DNA of 6,959 nt from JBCCZC01 sp039188505 (GCA_039188505.1 JBCCZC010000310.1:1-6959), one strand, 5' to 3'. Shown: positions 1-5,538, numbered from the stretch's first letter. Notes: generated by a model from the letters alone, not told the origin. Program-made: numbers and translations.

Positions 1-111
1 CGAGATCTCGACCTGCCCTTCATCACCGGTGTCGTACTGGCGGAGGTGCAGGCACGGCTGGACACGCCGGCTACCAAGCGGTCGATTCCGTGTCGCTGCT
101 CGCGGATGTAG
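1..111 (+). other. Possible fragment of an unrelated plus-strand coding sequence at the window edge
   Basis: Plus-strand frame 1 is open from the first base to TAG at 109-111. Its first ~23 residues (RDLDLPFITGVVLAEVQARL, then DTP) look like a natural globular or amphipathic protein segment with GC-rich third positions. From about residue 24 (TKRSIPCRCSRM) it reads as a shadow of nuoN. The change coincides with the place where the minus-strand NuoN sequence stops looking like NuoN (about 70-85). I infer that bases 1 to ~75 come from another gene, joined to nuoN by assembly error or rearrangement. I cannot name the family. The evidence is composition only, so this could be chance. Confidence 0.3.
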
Positions 112-197
112 AGATCCACGACCAGCACCACGCAAGCCATCGTACCGACGATGATTTCCGGGAGCAGCAGGCCGATTTCGTTCCAGGTCATTTCCAT
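1..197 (-). CDS. nuoN: NADH-quinone oxidoreductase subunit N, 5' end only, suspect beyond residue ~38
   Basis: NuoN is one of the three antiporter-like membrane subunits of complex I. Only the N-terminus is present. It starts at ATG 195-197, with GGGAG (minus strand, 207-211) nine bases upstream; a second in-frame ATG lies at 189-191. Residues 1-38 look right: a short polar start, then a first membrane helix (GLLLPEIIVGTMACVVLVVD) followed by a basic stretch ending REQRHGI. NuoN normally continues with a second hydrophobic helix here. Instead residues ~39-65 read as a Ser/Thr/Arg-rich segment (DRLVAGVSSRACTSASTT...) with no membrane helix, and neither other minus-strand frame restores one. 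The frame stays open to the window edge. The gene follows nuoM by 18 nt, the usual operon position. Identity of the first ~38 codons is sure from context; the remainder may not be nuoN at all. Confidence 0.8.
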   Translation of the reverse strand, partial: MEMTWNEIGLLLPEIIVGTMACVVLVVDLYIREQRHGIDRLVAGVSSRACTSASTTPVMKGRSRS

Positions 198-215
198 GAA
201 TACGTTCTCCCGGCC

Positions 216-1733
216 TCAGGCGCCGATCTTCGACTGCATGACGTGAGCCAGGAGCTGGTCCACGGAGGCGTGCATCACCTCGGTGAGCGGCTGCGGCCAG
301 ACGCCGACGCCGATGACGGCAACGGCCAGGGAACCCAGGACGAGCGCCTCACGCGCGTTGACGTCCTGGAGCTTGGCGACGTTCTCGTTGGCAACCTCGC
401 CAAAGATCACGCGCTTGACGAGCCACAGCGAGTAGGCGGCGCCGAGGATCAGGGTCAGGCCGGCCAGGAACGCGAACCAGAAGTTGGCCTGAAAACTCGC
501 GAGAATGACCATGAATTCGCCGACGAAGCCCGAGGTTCCCGGCAGGCCTGAATTGGCCATGGCGAACAGCACCATGAAGGCCGCGAACCACGGCATCGTG
601 TTCGCGACGCCCCCGTAATCCTTGATCATCCGCGAGTGCACCCGGTCGTACATCACGCCGACGCAGAGGAAGAGCGCGGCAGAGATGAAGCCGTGGGACA
701 CCATCTGCACGATCGCTCCCTCGACGCCCAGGGCTGCGCCGGATGGATCGCTTGCACGGGAGAGGATCCCGAAGGCGATGAAGACGCCCAGGGTCACGAA
801 GCCCATGTGCGAGATCGACGAATAGGCGATCAGCTTCTTCATGTCCTGCTGCACCAGCGCCACGAGTCCGATGTAGACCACGGCGATCAGCGACAGCGTG
901 ATCAGGAGCCAGTCGAGGTGGCTCGACGCGTCGGGCGCGATCGGCAGGCTGAATCGAAGGAAGCCGTAGCCACCGATCTTCAGCATGATGGCCGCCAGCA
1001 CCACGGAGCCGCCGGTCGGCGCCTCCACGTGCGCATCCGGCAGCCAGGTGTGCACCGGGAACATGGGAATCTTCACGGCGAAAGCCAGCAGGAAGGCGAC
1101 GAAGATCCAGAGCTGCGCGGTCAGGCTCAGCGGCTGCGCGTGCATGTCGGCAATCACCATGCTGCCCGCCTGCAGGTACAGGTAGATCAGCGCGACCAGC
1201 ATGAACACGGAACCGAGGAACGTGTAGAGGAAGAACTTGATCGTCGCGTAGACGCGGTTCGGGCCACCCCACACTCCGATGATGAGAAACATCGGGATGA
1301 GCATGGCCTCGAAGAACACGTAGAAGAGCAGCGCGTCGGCCGCTGCGAACACGCCGACCATGAGCCCTTCCATGATCAGGAAGGCCGCGAGGTACTGGGC
1401 CACGCGCGTCGAGATCGAGCCCCACGCGGCGATGACGACGAGCACGCCGATGAAGGCCGTCAGCACGACCAGCGGCAGGGCGATGCCGTCGACGCCGAGG
1501 TAGTACTCGGCGGAGATGGTCTCGATCCAGGTCGCGCGCTCCACGAACTGCAGCGCCGCGGTACCGGCGTCGAAGCCCGCCCAGAGGGGCCAGCAGAGGA
1601 CCAGCGTCAGGAGGCTCGTCAGGAGGGCGATCCAGCGGCCGATCTCGCGGTTGCGCTCGCCAGCGGCGAGCACGGCGACGCCGCCAGCAATGGGCAGCCA
1701 GATCAGCAGACTCAGAAGGGGCCAGTTGCTCAT
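216..1733 (-). CDS. nuoM: NADH-quinone oxidoreductase subunit M, proton-translocating antiporter-like subunit
   Basis: This 505-residue polytopic inner-membrane protein is full length for NuoM, the middle antiporter-like subunit between NuoL and NuoN. Expected proton-path residues are present: Glu142 in FFEAMLIPM (helix 5), Lys221 in FAVKIPMFPVHTWLPDAH (broken helix 7), His228 and His235 nearby, Lys252 in MLKIGGYGFLRF (helix 8), His347 in MVSHGFISAALF, and Glu406 in GTSGFVGEFM (helix 12). The LVQQDMKKLIAYSSISHMGF signature near residue 300 is characteristic of the proton-conducting membrane transporter family. The start ATG (1731-1733) gives the usual short hydrophilic-then-hydrophobic N-terminus (MSNWPLLSLLIWLP). 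It lies 11 nt after the nuoL stop, and the leader (TAATAACAACAACC) lacks a Shine-Dalgarno sequence, so translation probably depends on coupling to nuoL or on an unstructured leader. It ends with TGA. There is no sign of damage. Confidence 0.98.
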   Translation of the reverse strand: MSNWPLLSLLIWLPIAGGVAVLAAGERNREIGRWIALLTSLLTLVLCWPLWAGFDAGTAALQFVERATWIETISAEYYLGVDGIALPLVVLTAFIGVLVVIAAWGSISTRVAQYLAAFLIMEGLMVGVFAAADALLFYVFFEAMLIPMFLIIGVWGGPNRVYATIKFFLYTFLGSVFMLVALIYLYLQAGSMVIADMHAQPLSLTAQLWIFVAFLLAFAVKIPMFPVHTWLPDAHVEAPTGGSVVLAAIMLKIGGYGFLRFSLPIAPDASSHLDWLLITLSLIAVVYIGLVALVQQDMKKLIAYSSISHMGFVTLGVFIAFGILSRASDPSGAALGVEGAIVQMVSHGFISAALFLCVGVMYDRVHSRMIKDYGGVANTMPWFAAFMVLFAMANSGLPGTSGFVGEFMVILASFQANFWFAFLAGLTLILGAAYSLWLVKRVIFGEVANENVAKLQDVNAREALVLGSLAVAVIGVGVWPQPLTEVMHASVDQLLAHVMQSKIGA

Positions 1734-1744
1734 GGTTGTTGTTA

Positions 1745-3691
1745 TTACATCCAGACGAAGGCGCCCAGGAGCGCGATGAGTCCGAGGATCATGGCGAAGG
1801 CATAGTGGAACAGGTAGCCGGTCTGCACCCGCCGGACGATGCCGGAGAGCCAGCCGACGACGTTCGCACTGCCGTTCACGATGGCGCCATCGATGAGAGC
1901 CTGATCACCCGCCTTCCAGAGCCCTGTGCCGAGCATCCGGCTGCCGCGGGCGAAGACGGCCTGGTAGAGCTCGTCGAAGCCGTACTTGCGCTCGAGGAGC
2001 GCGTGCAGCGGCCCGACTGCGTTCTTGATCCGGTCCGCGATCTCGGGCCGGAACAGGTAGATGAAGGTCGCCAGGGCCGAGCCCGCGAGCATCAGCCAGA
2101 CTGGCAGGGTCACGAAACCGTGGAGCGCAAACGCCATCGGCCCGTGCCAGATCTCGCGCATCGCCGCAAGCGGATCGCCGGCGTTGTAGATGGCGTCGCC
2201 GAACCAGCCCCCGAAGAGCATCGGTTCGGTGGCCCACCAGGCGATGCCGATCGACGGAATCGCCAGCAGGATCAGCGGCACCGTTACGACCCAGGGCGAC
2301 TCATGGGCGTGCGAACGGGTCTCCTCGTCCATGCGCTCCTGACCGTGGAAAGTCAGGTACATGAGCCGCAGGCTGTAGAGGGCAGTCACGAAGACCCCGG
2401 CTACGAGCATGACCGCGGCAAAGCCGGCCCCTGCCCTGTCGGCGTGCTCTACGGCCATGATGATGGCGTCCTTGGAGTAGAAGCCCGAGAAGCCCGGGAA
2501 GCCGATCAGCGCCAGCGTGCCGATCCACCCCGTGAGGAAGGTGATCGGCATGTACTTGCGCAGCCCACCCATCTCGCGCATGTCCTGCTTGTGGTGGAGC
2601 GCGATGATCACCGAGCCCGCACCCAGGAACAGCAGTGCCTTGAAAAAGGCGTGGGTCATGAGGTGGAAGATGGCCGCGCCGTAGGCCGAGGCGCCAAGCG
2701 CCGCAGTCATGTAGCCGAGCTGTGACAGGGTCGAATAGGCAACGACCCGCTTGATGTCGTTTTGGACGATACCGATGAGGCCCATGAAGAACGCGGTGAT
2801 CGCACCGATGACCAGGACGAAGGACAGCGCGGTTTCGGACAGCTCGTAGAGGGGCGACATGCGCGCGACCAGGAAGATCCCCGCGGTCACCATGGTGGCG
2901 GCGTGGATCAGCGCGGAGATCGGCGTCGGACCTTCCATCGAGTCCGGCAGCCACACGTGCAGCGGCGCCTGCGCCGACTTGCCCATGGCGCCGACGAAGA
3001 GCAGCAGGCAGGCCATCGTCAGCACGTTCCACTGGGAGTCGCCCATGACGTTGACCGTCTGGTCGGCGAGAGCAGGGGCCGCGCCGAAGACCGTCGCGTA
3101 GTCGAGGGTGCCAAAGTAGTAGAGGATCGTGGCAATGCCGAGCAGGAAGCCGAAGTCGCCGACCCGGTTGACGAGAAAGGCCTTCAGGTTCGCGAAGATC
3201 GCCGTCGGCTTCTTGTACCAGAAGCCGATGAGCAGGTAGGACACGAGGCCCACCGCTTCCCAGCCGAAGAACAGCTGCATGAAATTGTTCGCCATCACGA
3301 GCATCAGCATCGAGAAGGTGAACAGGGAGATGTAGGAGAAGAAGCGCTGGTAGCCCGGATCGTCGTGCATGTAGCCGATGGTGTAGATGTGCACCATGAG
3401 CGACACGAAGGTCACGACCACCATCATCACGGCGGTGAGCTGATCGACGAGGAACCCGACGTGGAAGCTGTAGTCGCCGGCCGTTAGCCAGGTGTAAAGG
3501 TTCTGGTTGTAGACCTCGGCGGTGCCGTCGATGAATCCGAGCAGGACCCGTGCGGACAGCACGAAGGACACCGCGACGGCGCCGATGGTGATGACGTGGG
3601 CACCGGTCCGGCCGATCTGCCGGCCGAAGAGGCCCGCGATGATCGATCCGAGCAGCGGCGCGAGGACGATGGCCAGGAGCTGGTTAGTCAT
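1745..3691 (-). CDS. nuoL: NADH-quinone oxidoreductase subunit L, distal proton-translocating subunit
   Basis: NuoL is the distal antiporter-like subunit of the complex I membrane arm. It carries a long C-terminal lateral helix that runs along NuoM and NuoN. The product is 648 residues, normal for the family. Visible landmarks are Glu145 in FFGWEAVGLVSYLLIGFW, Lys238 in GAMGKSAQAPLHVWLPDSME, His263 in ISALIHAATMV, the NDIKRVVAYSTLSQLGYM motif (~311-328), His343, His347 and Lys351 in HLMTHAFFKALLFLGAG, and Lys407 in GFYSKDAI. The C-terminal part (from ~540) has further hydrophobic helices and the family-typical KYGFDELY stretch (~570). The frame extends upstream to a GTG at 3748, but I chose ATG 3689-3691: it gives the family N-terminus (MTNQLLAIVLAPLLGS) and has GGGAGG (3697-3702) five bases upstream. 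The gene is 190 bp after nuoK, wider than is usual, and 11 nt before nuoM. It stops at TAA. Confidence 0.98.
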   Translation of the reverse strand: MTNQLLAIVLAPLLGSIIAGLFGRQIGRTGAHVITIGAVAVSFVLSARVLLGFIDGTAEVYNQNLYTWLTAGDYSFHVGFLVDQLTAVMMVVVTFVSLMVHIYTIGYMHDDPGYQRFFSYISLFTFSMLMLVMANNFMQLFFGWEAVGLVSYLLIGFWYKKPTAIFANLKAFLVNRVGDFGFLLGIATILYYFGTLDYATVFGAAPALADQTVNVMGDSQWNVLTMACLLLFVGAMGKSAQAPLHVWLPDSMEGPTPISALIHAATMVTAGIFLVARMSPLYELSETALSFVLVIGAITAFFMGLIGIVQNDIKRVVAYSTLSQLGYMTAALGASAYGAAIFHLMTHAFFKALLFLGAGSVIIALHHKQDMREMGGLRKYMPITFLTGWIGTLALIGFPGFSGFYSKDAIIMAVEHADRAGAGFAAVMLVAGVFVTALYSLRLMYLTFHGQERMDEETRSHAHESPWVVTVPLILLAIPSIGIAWWATEPMLFGGWFGDAIYNAGDPLAAMREIWHGPMAFALHGFVTLPVWLMLAGSALATFIYLFRPEIADRIKNAVGPLHALLERKYGFDELYQAVFARGSRMLGTGLWKAGDQALIDGAIVNGSANVVGWLSGIVRRVQTGYLFHYAFAMILGLIALLGAFVWM

Positions 3692-3878
3692 CGCTGCCTC
3701 CCGTACCGCCGTCGCGATGCCAGCGTACACCGCCGGCCACGGGTCCACGCTCGAAGCGCCCCGTGCGCGGCTGCCGCGATGCGTCGTTTGCCGGGATCAT
3801 GCGTCGTCGGGTCGCCGTCAGCTCGCGGTCGAGGCACAGCCCGGTGCGACCGCGGACCTGGTTTCGTTGCACTGCCAT
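3684..3878 (-). CDS. Doubtful 64-residue ORF in the nuoK-nuoL spacer
   Basis: An open frame begins three bases after the nuoK stop codon (3882) and ends eight bases inside nuoL in another frame. It starts MAVQRNQVRGRTGLCLDREL and is Arg/Gly-rich, basic, with no membrane helix and no motif I recognise. An AAGGG lies about eight bases before its ATG and the placement would suit translational coupling, which is why I list it. The composition is what random GC-rich sequence yields, and complex I has no known subunit gene here. Most likely spurious; the alternative is a short leader-like peptide that carries ribosomes from nuoK to nuoL. Confidence 0.13.
   Translation of the reverse strand: MAVQRNQVRGRTGLCLDRELTATRRRMIPANDASRQPRTGRFERGPVAGGVRWHRDGGTGGSDD
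3697..3702 (-). promoter_or_regulatory. nuoL ribosome binding site
   Basis: GGGAGG on the minus strand, five bases before ATG 3691. It is the strongest Shine-Dalgarno match near this gene. It decides the nuoL start against the upstream GTG at 3748, which would add 19 atypical residues (MDPWPAVYAG...). Confidence 0.85.
3779..3807. repeat. Short direct repeat in the nuoK-nuoL spacer
   Basis: ATGCGTCGT occurs at 3779-3787 and again at 3799-3807 in the same orientation, 20 bases apart. The bases around both copies are partly alike (GCCG.GATC nearby), so it may be a decayed tandem duplication of about 20 bp that helped widen the spacer. Two copies of nine bases are weak evidence. Confidence 0.3.
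3824..3854 (-). other. GC-rich hairpin in the nuoK-nuoL spacer
   Basis: CGCGGTCG (3824-3831) is the exact reverse complement of CGACCGCG (3847-3854), an 8-bp stem with a 15-nt loop. An inner CAC/GTG pairing (3835-3837 with 3844-3846) can extend it. It sits about 28 nt after the nuoK stop in the transcript. No U-rich run follows, so it is not a standard intrinsic terminator. An intercistronic stability or processing hairpin is possible. Hairpins of this size also arise by chance in GC-rich DNA. Confidence 0.4.
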
Positions 3879-3881
3879 CGG

Positions 3882-4187
3882 TCAGCCCTTCATGGTGTCG
3901 ATTTCGCCGACGTTGATCGTCTGGCGGTTGCGGAACAGGACGACGAGGATCGCCAGCCCGATGGCGGCCTCCGCGGCGGCAACGGTCAGGATGAAGAATA
4001 CGAAGACTTGACCGTCGGCATTCCCGAGGAACCGGGAGAAGGCCACGAAGTTCATGTTCACGGACAGCAGCATCAGCTCGATGGCCATGAGCAGGATCAG
4101 CACGTTCTTCCGGTTCAGAAAGACGCCGGCCACCGAGATGCAGAACAGGATGGCGCCCAGCACCAGGTAGTGCGAAAGCGGGATCAT
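3882..4187 (-). CDS. nuoK: NADH-quinone oxidoreductase subunit K
   Basis: NuoK (bacterial equivalent of mitochondrial ND4L) is a three-helix inner-membrane subunit linking the quinone/NuoJ region to the antiporter-like subunits. The 101-residue product is the standard length. The two conserved membrane glutamates are present: Glu37 in LLMAIELMLLSVNMNFV (helix 2) and Glu73 in TVAAAEAAIGLAILV (helix 3); they correspond to the essential GluK36 and GluK72 of E. coli. The first helix follows the start directly (MIPLSHYLVLGAILFCI). The gene overlaps nuoJ by four bases (ATGA at 4184-4187), and AAGGAGG inside the nuoJ tail precedes its ATG by seven bases, so it is both coupled and well initiated. It ends with TGA. 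A 190-bp spacer to nuoL follows. Confidence 0.98.
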   Translation of the reverse strand: MIPLSHYLVLGAILFCISVAGVFLNRKNVLILLMAIELMLLSVNMNFVAFSRFLGNADGQVFVFFILTVAAAEAAIGLAILVVLFRNRQTINVGEIDTMKG

Positions 4188-4801
4188 GCGGAATCCTCCT
4201 TCGCGCTCTCCGAGGGGACGTTGACGATCCGCAGCCGGTCCTCCTTGCGAACCTGCACCTGCCGGCTCGGCTCCTGGAAGCGGGTTTCCGGCCGCTTGCG
4301 CATGGTCAGCGCGATGGCCGCCACGATCGCGACCAGCAGCAGGATGGCTGCCAGCTCGAACGGGTAGTAATACTCGGTGAACATGAGCTCACCGACGACC
4401 TTCGTGTTGCTGTGGCCCAGCTCGTTGGGCCCGGGAATCGGCATCTGCTCGGCGCGGAAGCGCTCGGCGCCGACGATGAGGCCCATCTCGATCGCCATGA
4501 TGGCCGCAACGAGGATCCCCACGGGCAGGTACCGGGTGAATCCCTCGCGCATCGGGGCGAAATTGATGTCGAGCATCATGACCACGAAGAGGAACAGCAC
4601 CATCACCGCGCCGACGTAGACCAGCACGAGAACGATGGCGAGAAATTCCGCCTCCAGCAGCATCCAGATCGCGGCACTCGTCACGAAGCACAGCACGAGG
4701 TAGAGGGCCGAGTAGACCGGGTTGCGGACGGTCACCACCGCGCCGGCCGCAAGGACCAGCACCGTGGCGAAGACGTAGAAGAGGATCTGGTCGAAGCTCA
4801 T
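4184..4801 (-). CDS. nuoJ: NADH-quinone oxidoreductase subunit J
   Basis: NuoJ (bacterial ND6) is a five-helix inner-membrane subunit between the quinone-binding NuoH and NuoK; its third helix holds the flexible pi-bulge that takes part in coupling. The product has 205 residues, a normal length. The N-terminal helix, the NPVYSALYLVLCFVTSAAIW segment (~27-46) and the third helix AIVLVLVYVGAVMVLFLFVV (~55-74) match the family pattern. Two more helices follow (~93-111 and ~149-166), then a hydrophilic tail rich in charged residues (from ~167). The ATG at 4799-4801 fits the family start (MSFDQILFYVFATVL). Its upstream region is the terminal repeat of the nuoI-nuoJ insert, so its only Shine-Dalgarno-like bases (GCAGG, seven bases before ATG) belong to that repeat. 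The stop overlaps the nuoK start. Confidence 0.97.
   Translation of the reverse strand: MSFDQILFYVFATVLVLAAGAVVTVRNPVYSALYLVLCFVTSAAIWMLLEAEFLAIVLVLVYVGAVMVLFLFVVMMLDINFAPMREGFTRYLPVGILVAAIMAIEMGLIVGAERFRAEQMPIPGPNELGHSNTKVVGELMFTEYYYPFELAAILLLVAIVAAIALTMRKRPETRFQEPSRQVQVRKEDRLRIVNVPSESAKEDSA
4195..4201 (-). promoter_or_regulatory. nuoK ribosome binding site inside nuoJ
   Basis: AAGGAGG on the minus strand, seven bases before ATG 4187, is a near-perfect Shine-Dalgarno sequence embedded in the last nuoJ codons. It is the strongest initiation signal in the window. Confidence 0.88.
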
Positions 4802-4807
4802 GGCCTA

Positions 4808-4827
4808 GCCTGCAAACCTTACCGGTT
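4808..4827 (-). repeat. Terminal inverted repeat, nuoJ-proximal arm
   Basis: Twenty bases, complementary at 19 positions to 5031-5050. The outer end is four bases plus TA from the nuoJ start codon, so in the transcript it forms the immediate nuoJ leader and supplies the GCAGG that may act as its ribosome binding site. Confidence 0.85.
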
Positions 4828-4831
4828 GCCG

Positions 4832-4882
4832 GATCTCTCGGTCGCTGTGGCGAGTGAAGCTTGGTCGATCGCCCGAGAGATC
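4832..4882. repeat. Internal 10-bp inverted repeat of the insert
   Basis: GATCTCTCGG (4832-4841) and CCGAGAGATC (4873-4882) are exact reverse complements with a 31-bp loop. A third related copy, CGAGAGACCGGC (4937-4948), pairs with GCCGGATCTCTCG (4828-4840) apart from one unpaired base. The insert can therefore adopt alternative folds. Confidence 0.6.
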
Positions 4883-4899
4883 GTAGCGGTTGCTACGAT
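4880..4899. repeat. Internal short-loop hairpin of the insert
   Basis: ATCGTAGC (4880-4887) and GCTACGAT (4892-4899) form a perfect 8-bp stem with a 4-base loop. Its first three bases overlap the 10-bp repeat ending at 4882, so the two pairings partly compete. No T-run follows on either strand, so it is not an intrinsic terminator. Confidence 0.6.
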
Positions 4900-5030
4900 T
4901 CGAGGGGGATCGGCCGAGATTCGCCGCCAGAGCGGGCGAGAGACCGGCAGGCCCACGGTCAGTTCTTATCGAAGTAGCCAAATTTTCACCTGAGCCATTG
5001 ATCGAGCTGTTGTTCCAAGTATCACGCCGA

Positions 5031-5050
5031 AACCGGTGAGGTTTGCAGGC
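5031..5050 (+). repeat. Terminal inverted repeat, nuoI-proximal arm
   Basis: Twenty bases, complementary to 4808-4827 apart from one position. Its outermost base (5050) is the third base of the nuoI TAG stop codon; the TA of the stop is the putative target duplication. Confidence 0.85.
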
Positions 5051-5538
5051 TATCGGTAGCCTGCGTCGCGCCGCCGCGCCGAGGCAATTTCTTCCTCGTA
5101 GCGGTCGCCGATCGCCAGCAGTTGGGGTTTCGTGACCACGTTCTCGCCGCGCTCCTCGAAGTGGAACTCGTGCACGTGCGTCTCGACGATCGAGTCCACC
5201 GGGCACGACTCCTCGCAGAAGCCGCAGTAGATGCACTTGAACAGGTCGATGTCGTAGCGCGTGGTGCGCCGCGTCCCGTCCTCGCGCTCTTCCGAGTCGA
5301 TGGTGATCGCCAGCGCCGGACACACGGCCTCGCAAAGCTTGCAGGCGATGCAGCGTTCCTCGCCATTGGGATAGCGGCGGAGGGCGTGGAGTCCGCGGAA
5401 CCGGTGCGACTTCGGCGTCTTCTCTTCCGGATAGCGGATCGTGAACTTCGGGCGGAAGAAGTACCGCAGGGTGACCTGCATCCCCTTCATCAGCTCGAGC
5501 AGCGCGAGGCTGCGCAGGTAATTGACCATCGTCGTCAT
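5050..5538 (-). CDS. nuoI: NADH-quinone oxidoreductase subunit I, two-[4Fe-4S] ferredoxin-like subunit
   Basis: NuoI carries clusters N6a and N6b, which pass electrons from the NuoG side to N2 near the quinone. With the start at ATG 5536-5538 the protein has 162 residues, standard for the proteobacterial form. The two cluster motifs are complete: Cys63, 66, 69 and 73 in CIACKLCEAVCP, and Cys102, 105, 108 and 112 in CIYCGFCEESCP. The amphipathic N-terminus (~5-30) is the membrane-surface anchor. The frame extends to 5562, but ATG 5538 overlaps the nuoH stop (ATGA) and has GGAGG (5546-5550) seven bases upstream, which decides the start; ATG 5529 is a less likely alternative. The C-terminus (ending DAGYR) resembles the usual family ending (DAKYR), so the protein is not truncated by the insert that begins at its stop codon. 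Confidence 0.98.
   Translation of the reverse strand: MTTMVNYLRSLALLELMKGMQVTLRYFFRPKFTIRYPEEKTPKSHRFRGLHALRRYPNGEERCIACKLCEAVCPALAITIDSEEREDGTRRTTRYDIDLFKCIYCGFCEESCPVDSIVETHVHEFHFEERGENVVTKPQLLAIGDRYEEEIASARRRDAGYR

Larger units (their letters stand above)
4808..5050. mobile_element. MITE-like non-coding insert with 20-bp terminal inverted repeats between nuoI and nuoJ
   Basis: This 243-bp segment separates two genes that usually sit within a few bases of each other. Its ends are inverted repeats: GCCTGCAAACCTTACCGGTT (4808-4827) and AACCGGTGAGGTTTGCAGGC (5031-5050) are complementary at 19 of 20 positions (mismatch 4820/5038). TA lies immediately outside both ends (4806-4807 and 5051-5052), as expected for the target duplication made by IS630/Tc1-mariner-type transposases. 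The interior has no credible ORF but contains inverted repeats able to form hairpins. Small size, terminal repeats, no coding capacity and possible TA duplication together fit a non-autonomous miniature element, comparable in design to the Correia elements of Neisseria. I recognise no named family in the sequence. The repeats are seen directly; mobility is inferred, since only one copy is visible. Confidence 0.7.

Noticed and set aside
636..1805. 389-codon plus-strand ORF opposite nuoM
   Set aside because: It is the complement of nuoM codons in a GC-rich genome and reads as Arg/His/Glu/Asp-rich low-complexity protein. NuoM is a certain full-length match.
1736..3487. Long plus-strand ORFs opposite nuoL (1736-2725 and 2762-3487)
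   Set aside because: Same cause: shadows of a strongly GC-biased membrane-protein gene, giving acidic and His/Arg-rich translations without domains.
3692..3748. Upstream GTG start for nuoL at 3748
   Set aside because: It adds 19 residues not expected for NuoL and lacks a good ribosome binding site, whereas ATG 3691 has GGGAGG and the family N-terminus.
3692..3881. Second copy of the nuoI-nuoJ element in the nuoK-nuoL spacer
   Set aside because: Neither terminal repeat nor the internal GAGAGATC-type repeat is present there.
4941..5030. Possible promoter for nuoJ in the AT-richer part of the insert
   Set aside because: The minus strand has TTGG- and GATAAG-like words, but no pair has acceptable -35/-10 spacing and match. 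Not reportable from sequence alone.
5046..5064. Intrinsic terminator after nuoI
   Set aside because: The palindrome has only 8 bp and a 4-base loop, overlaps the nuoI stop and has no following U-run. It is better explained by the element end lying next to similar nuoI bases.
4805..5335. 176-codon minus-strand ORF running from nuoI through the insert
   Set aside because: Its first part is an out-of-frame reading of nuoI and the remainder happens to stay open through the insert. There is no ribosome binding site and the composition is unnatural.
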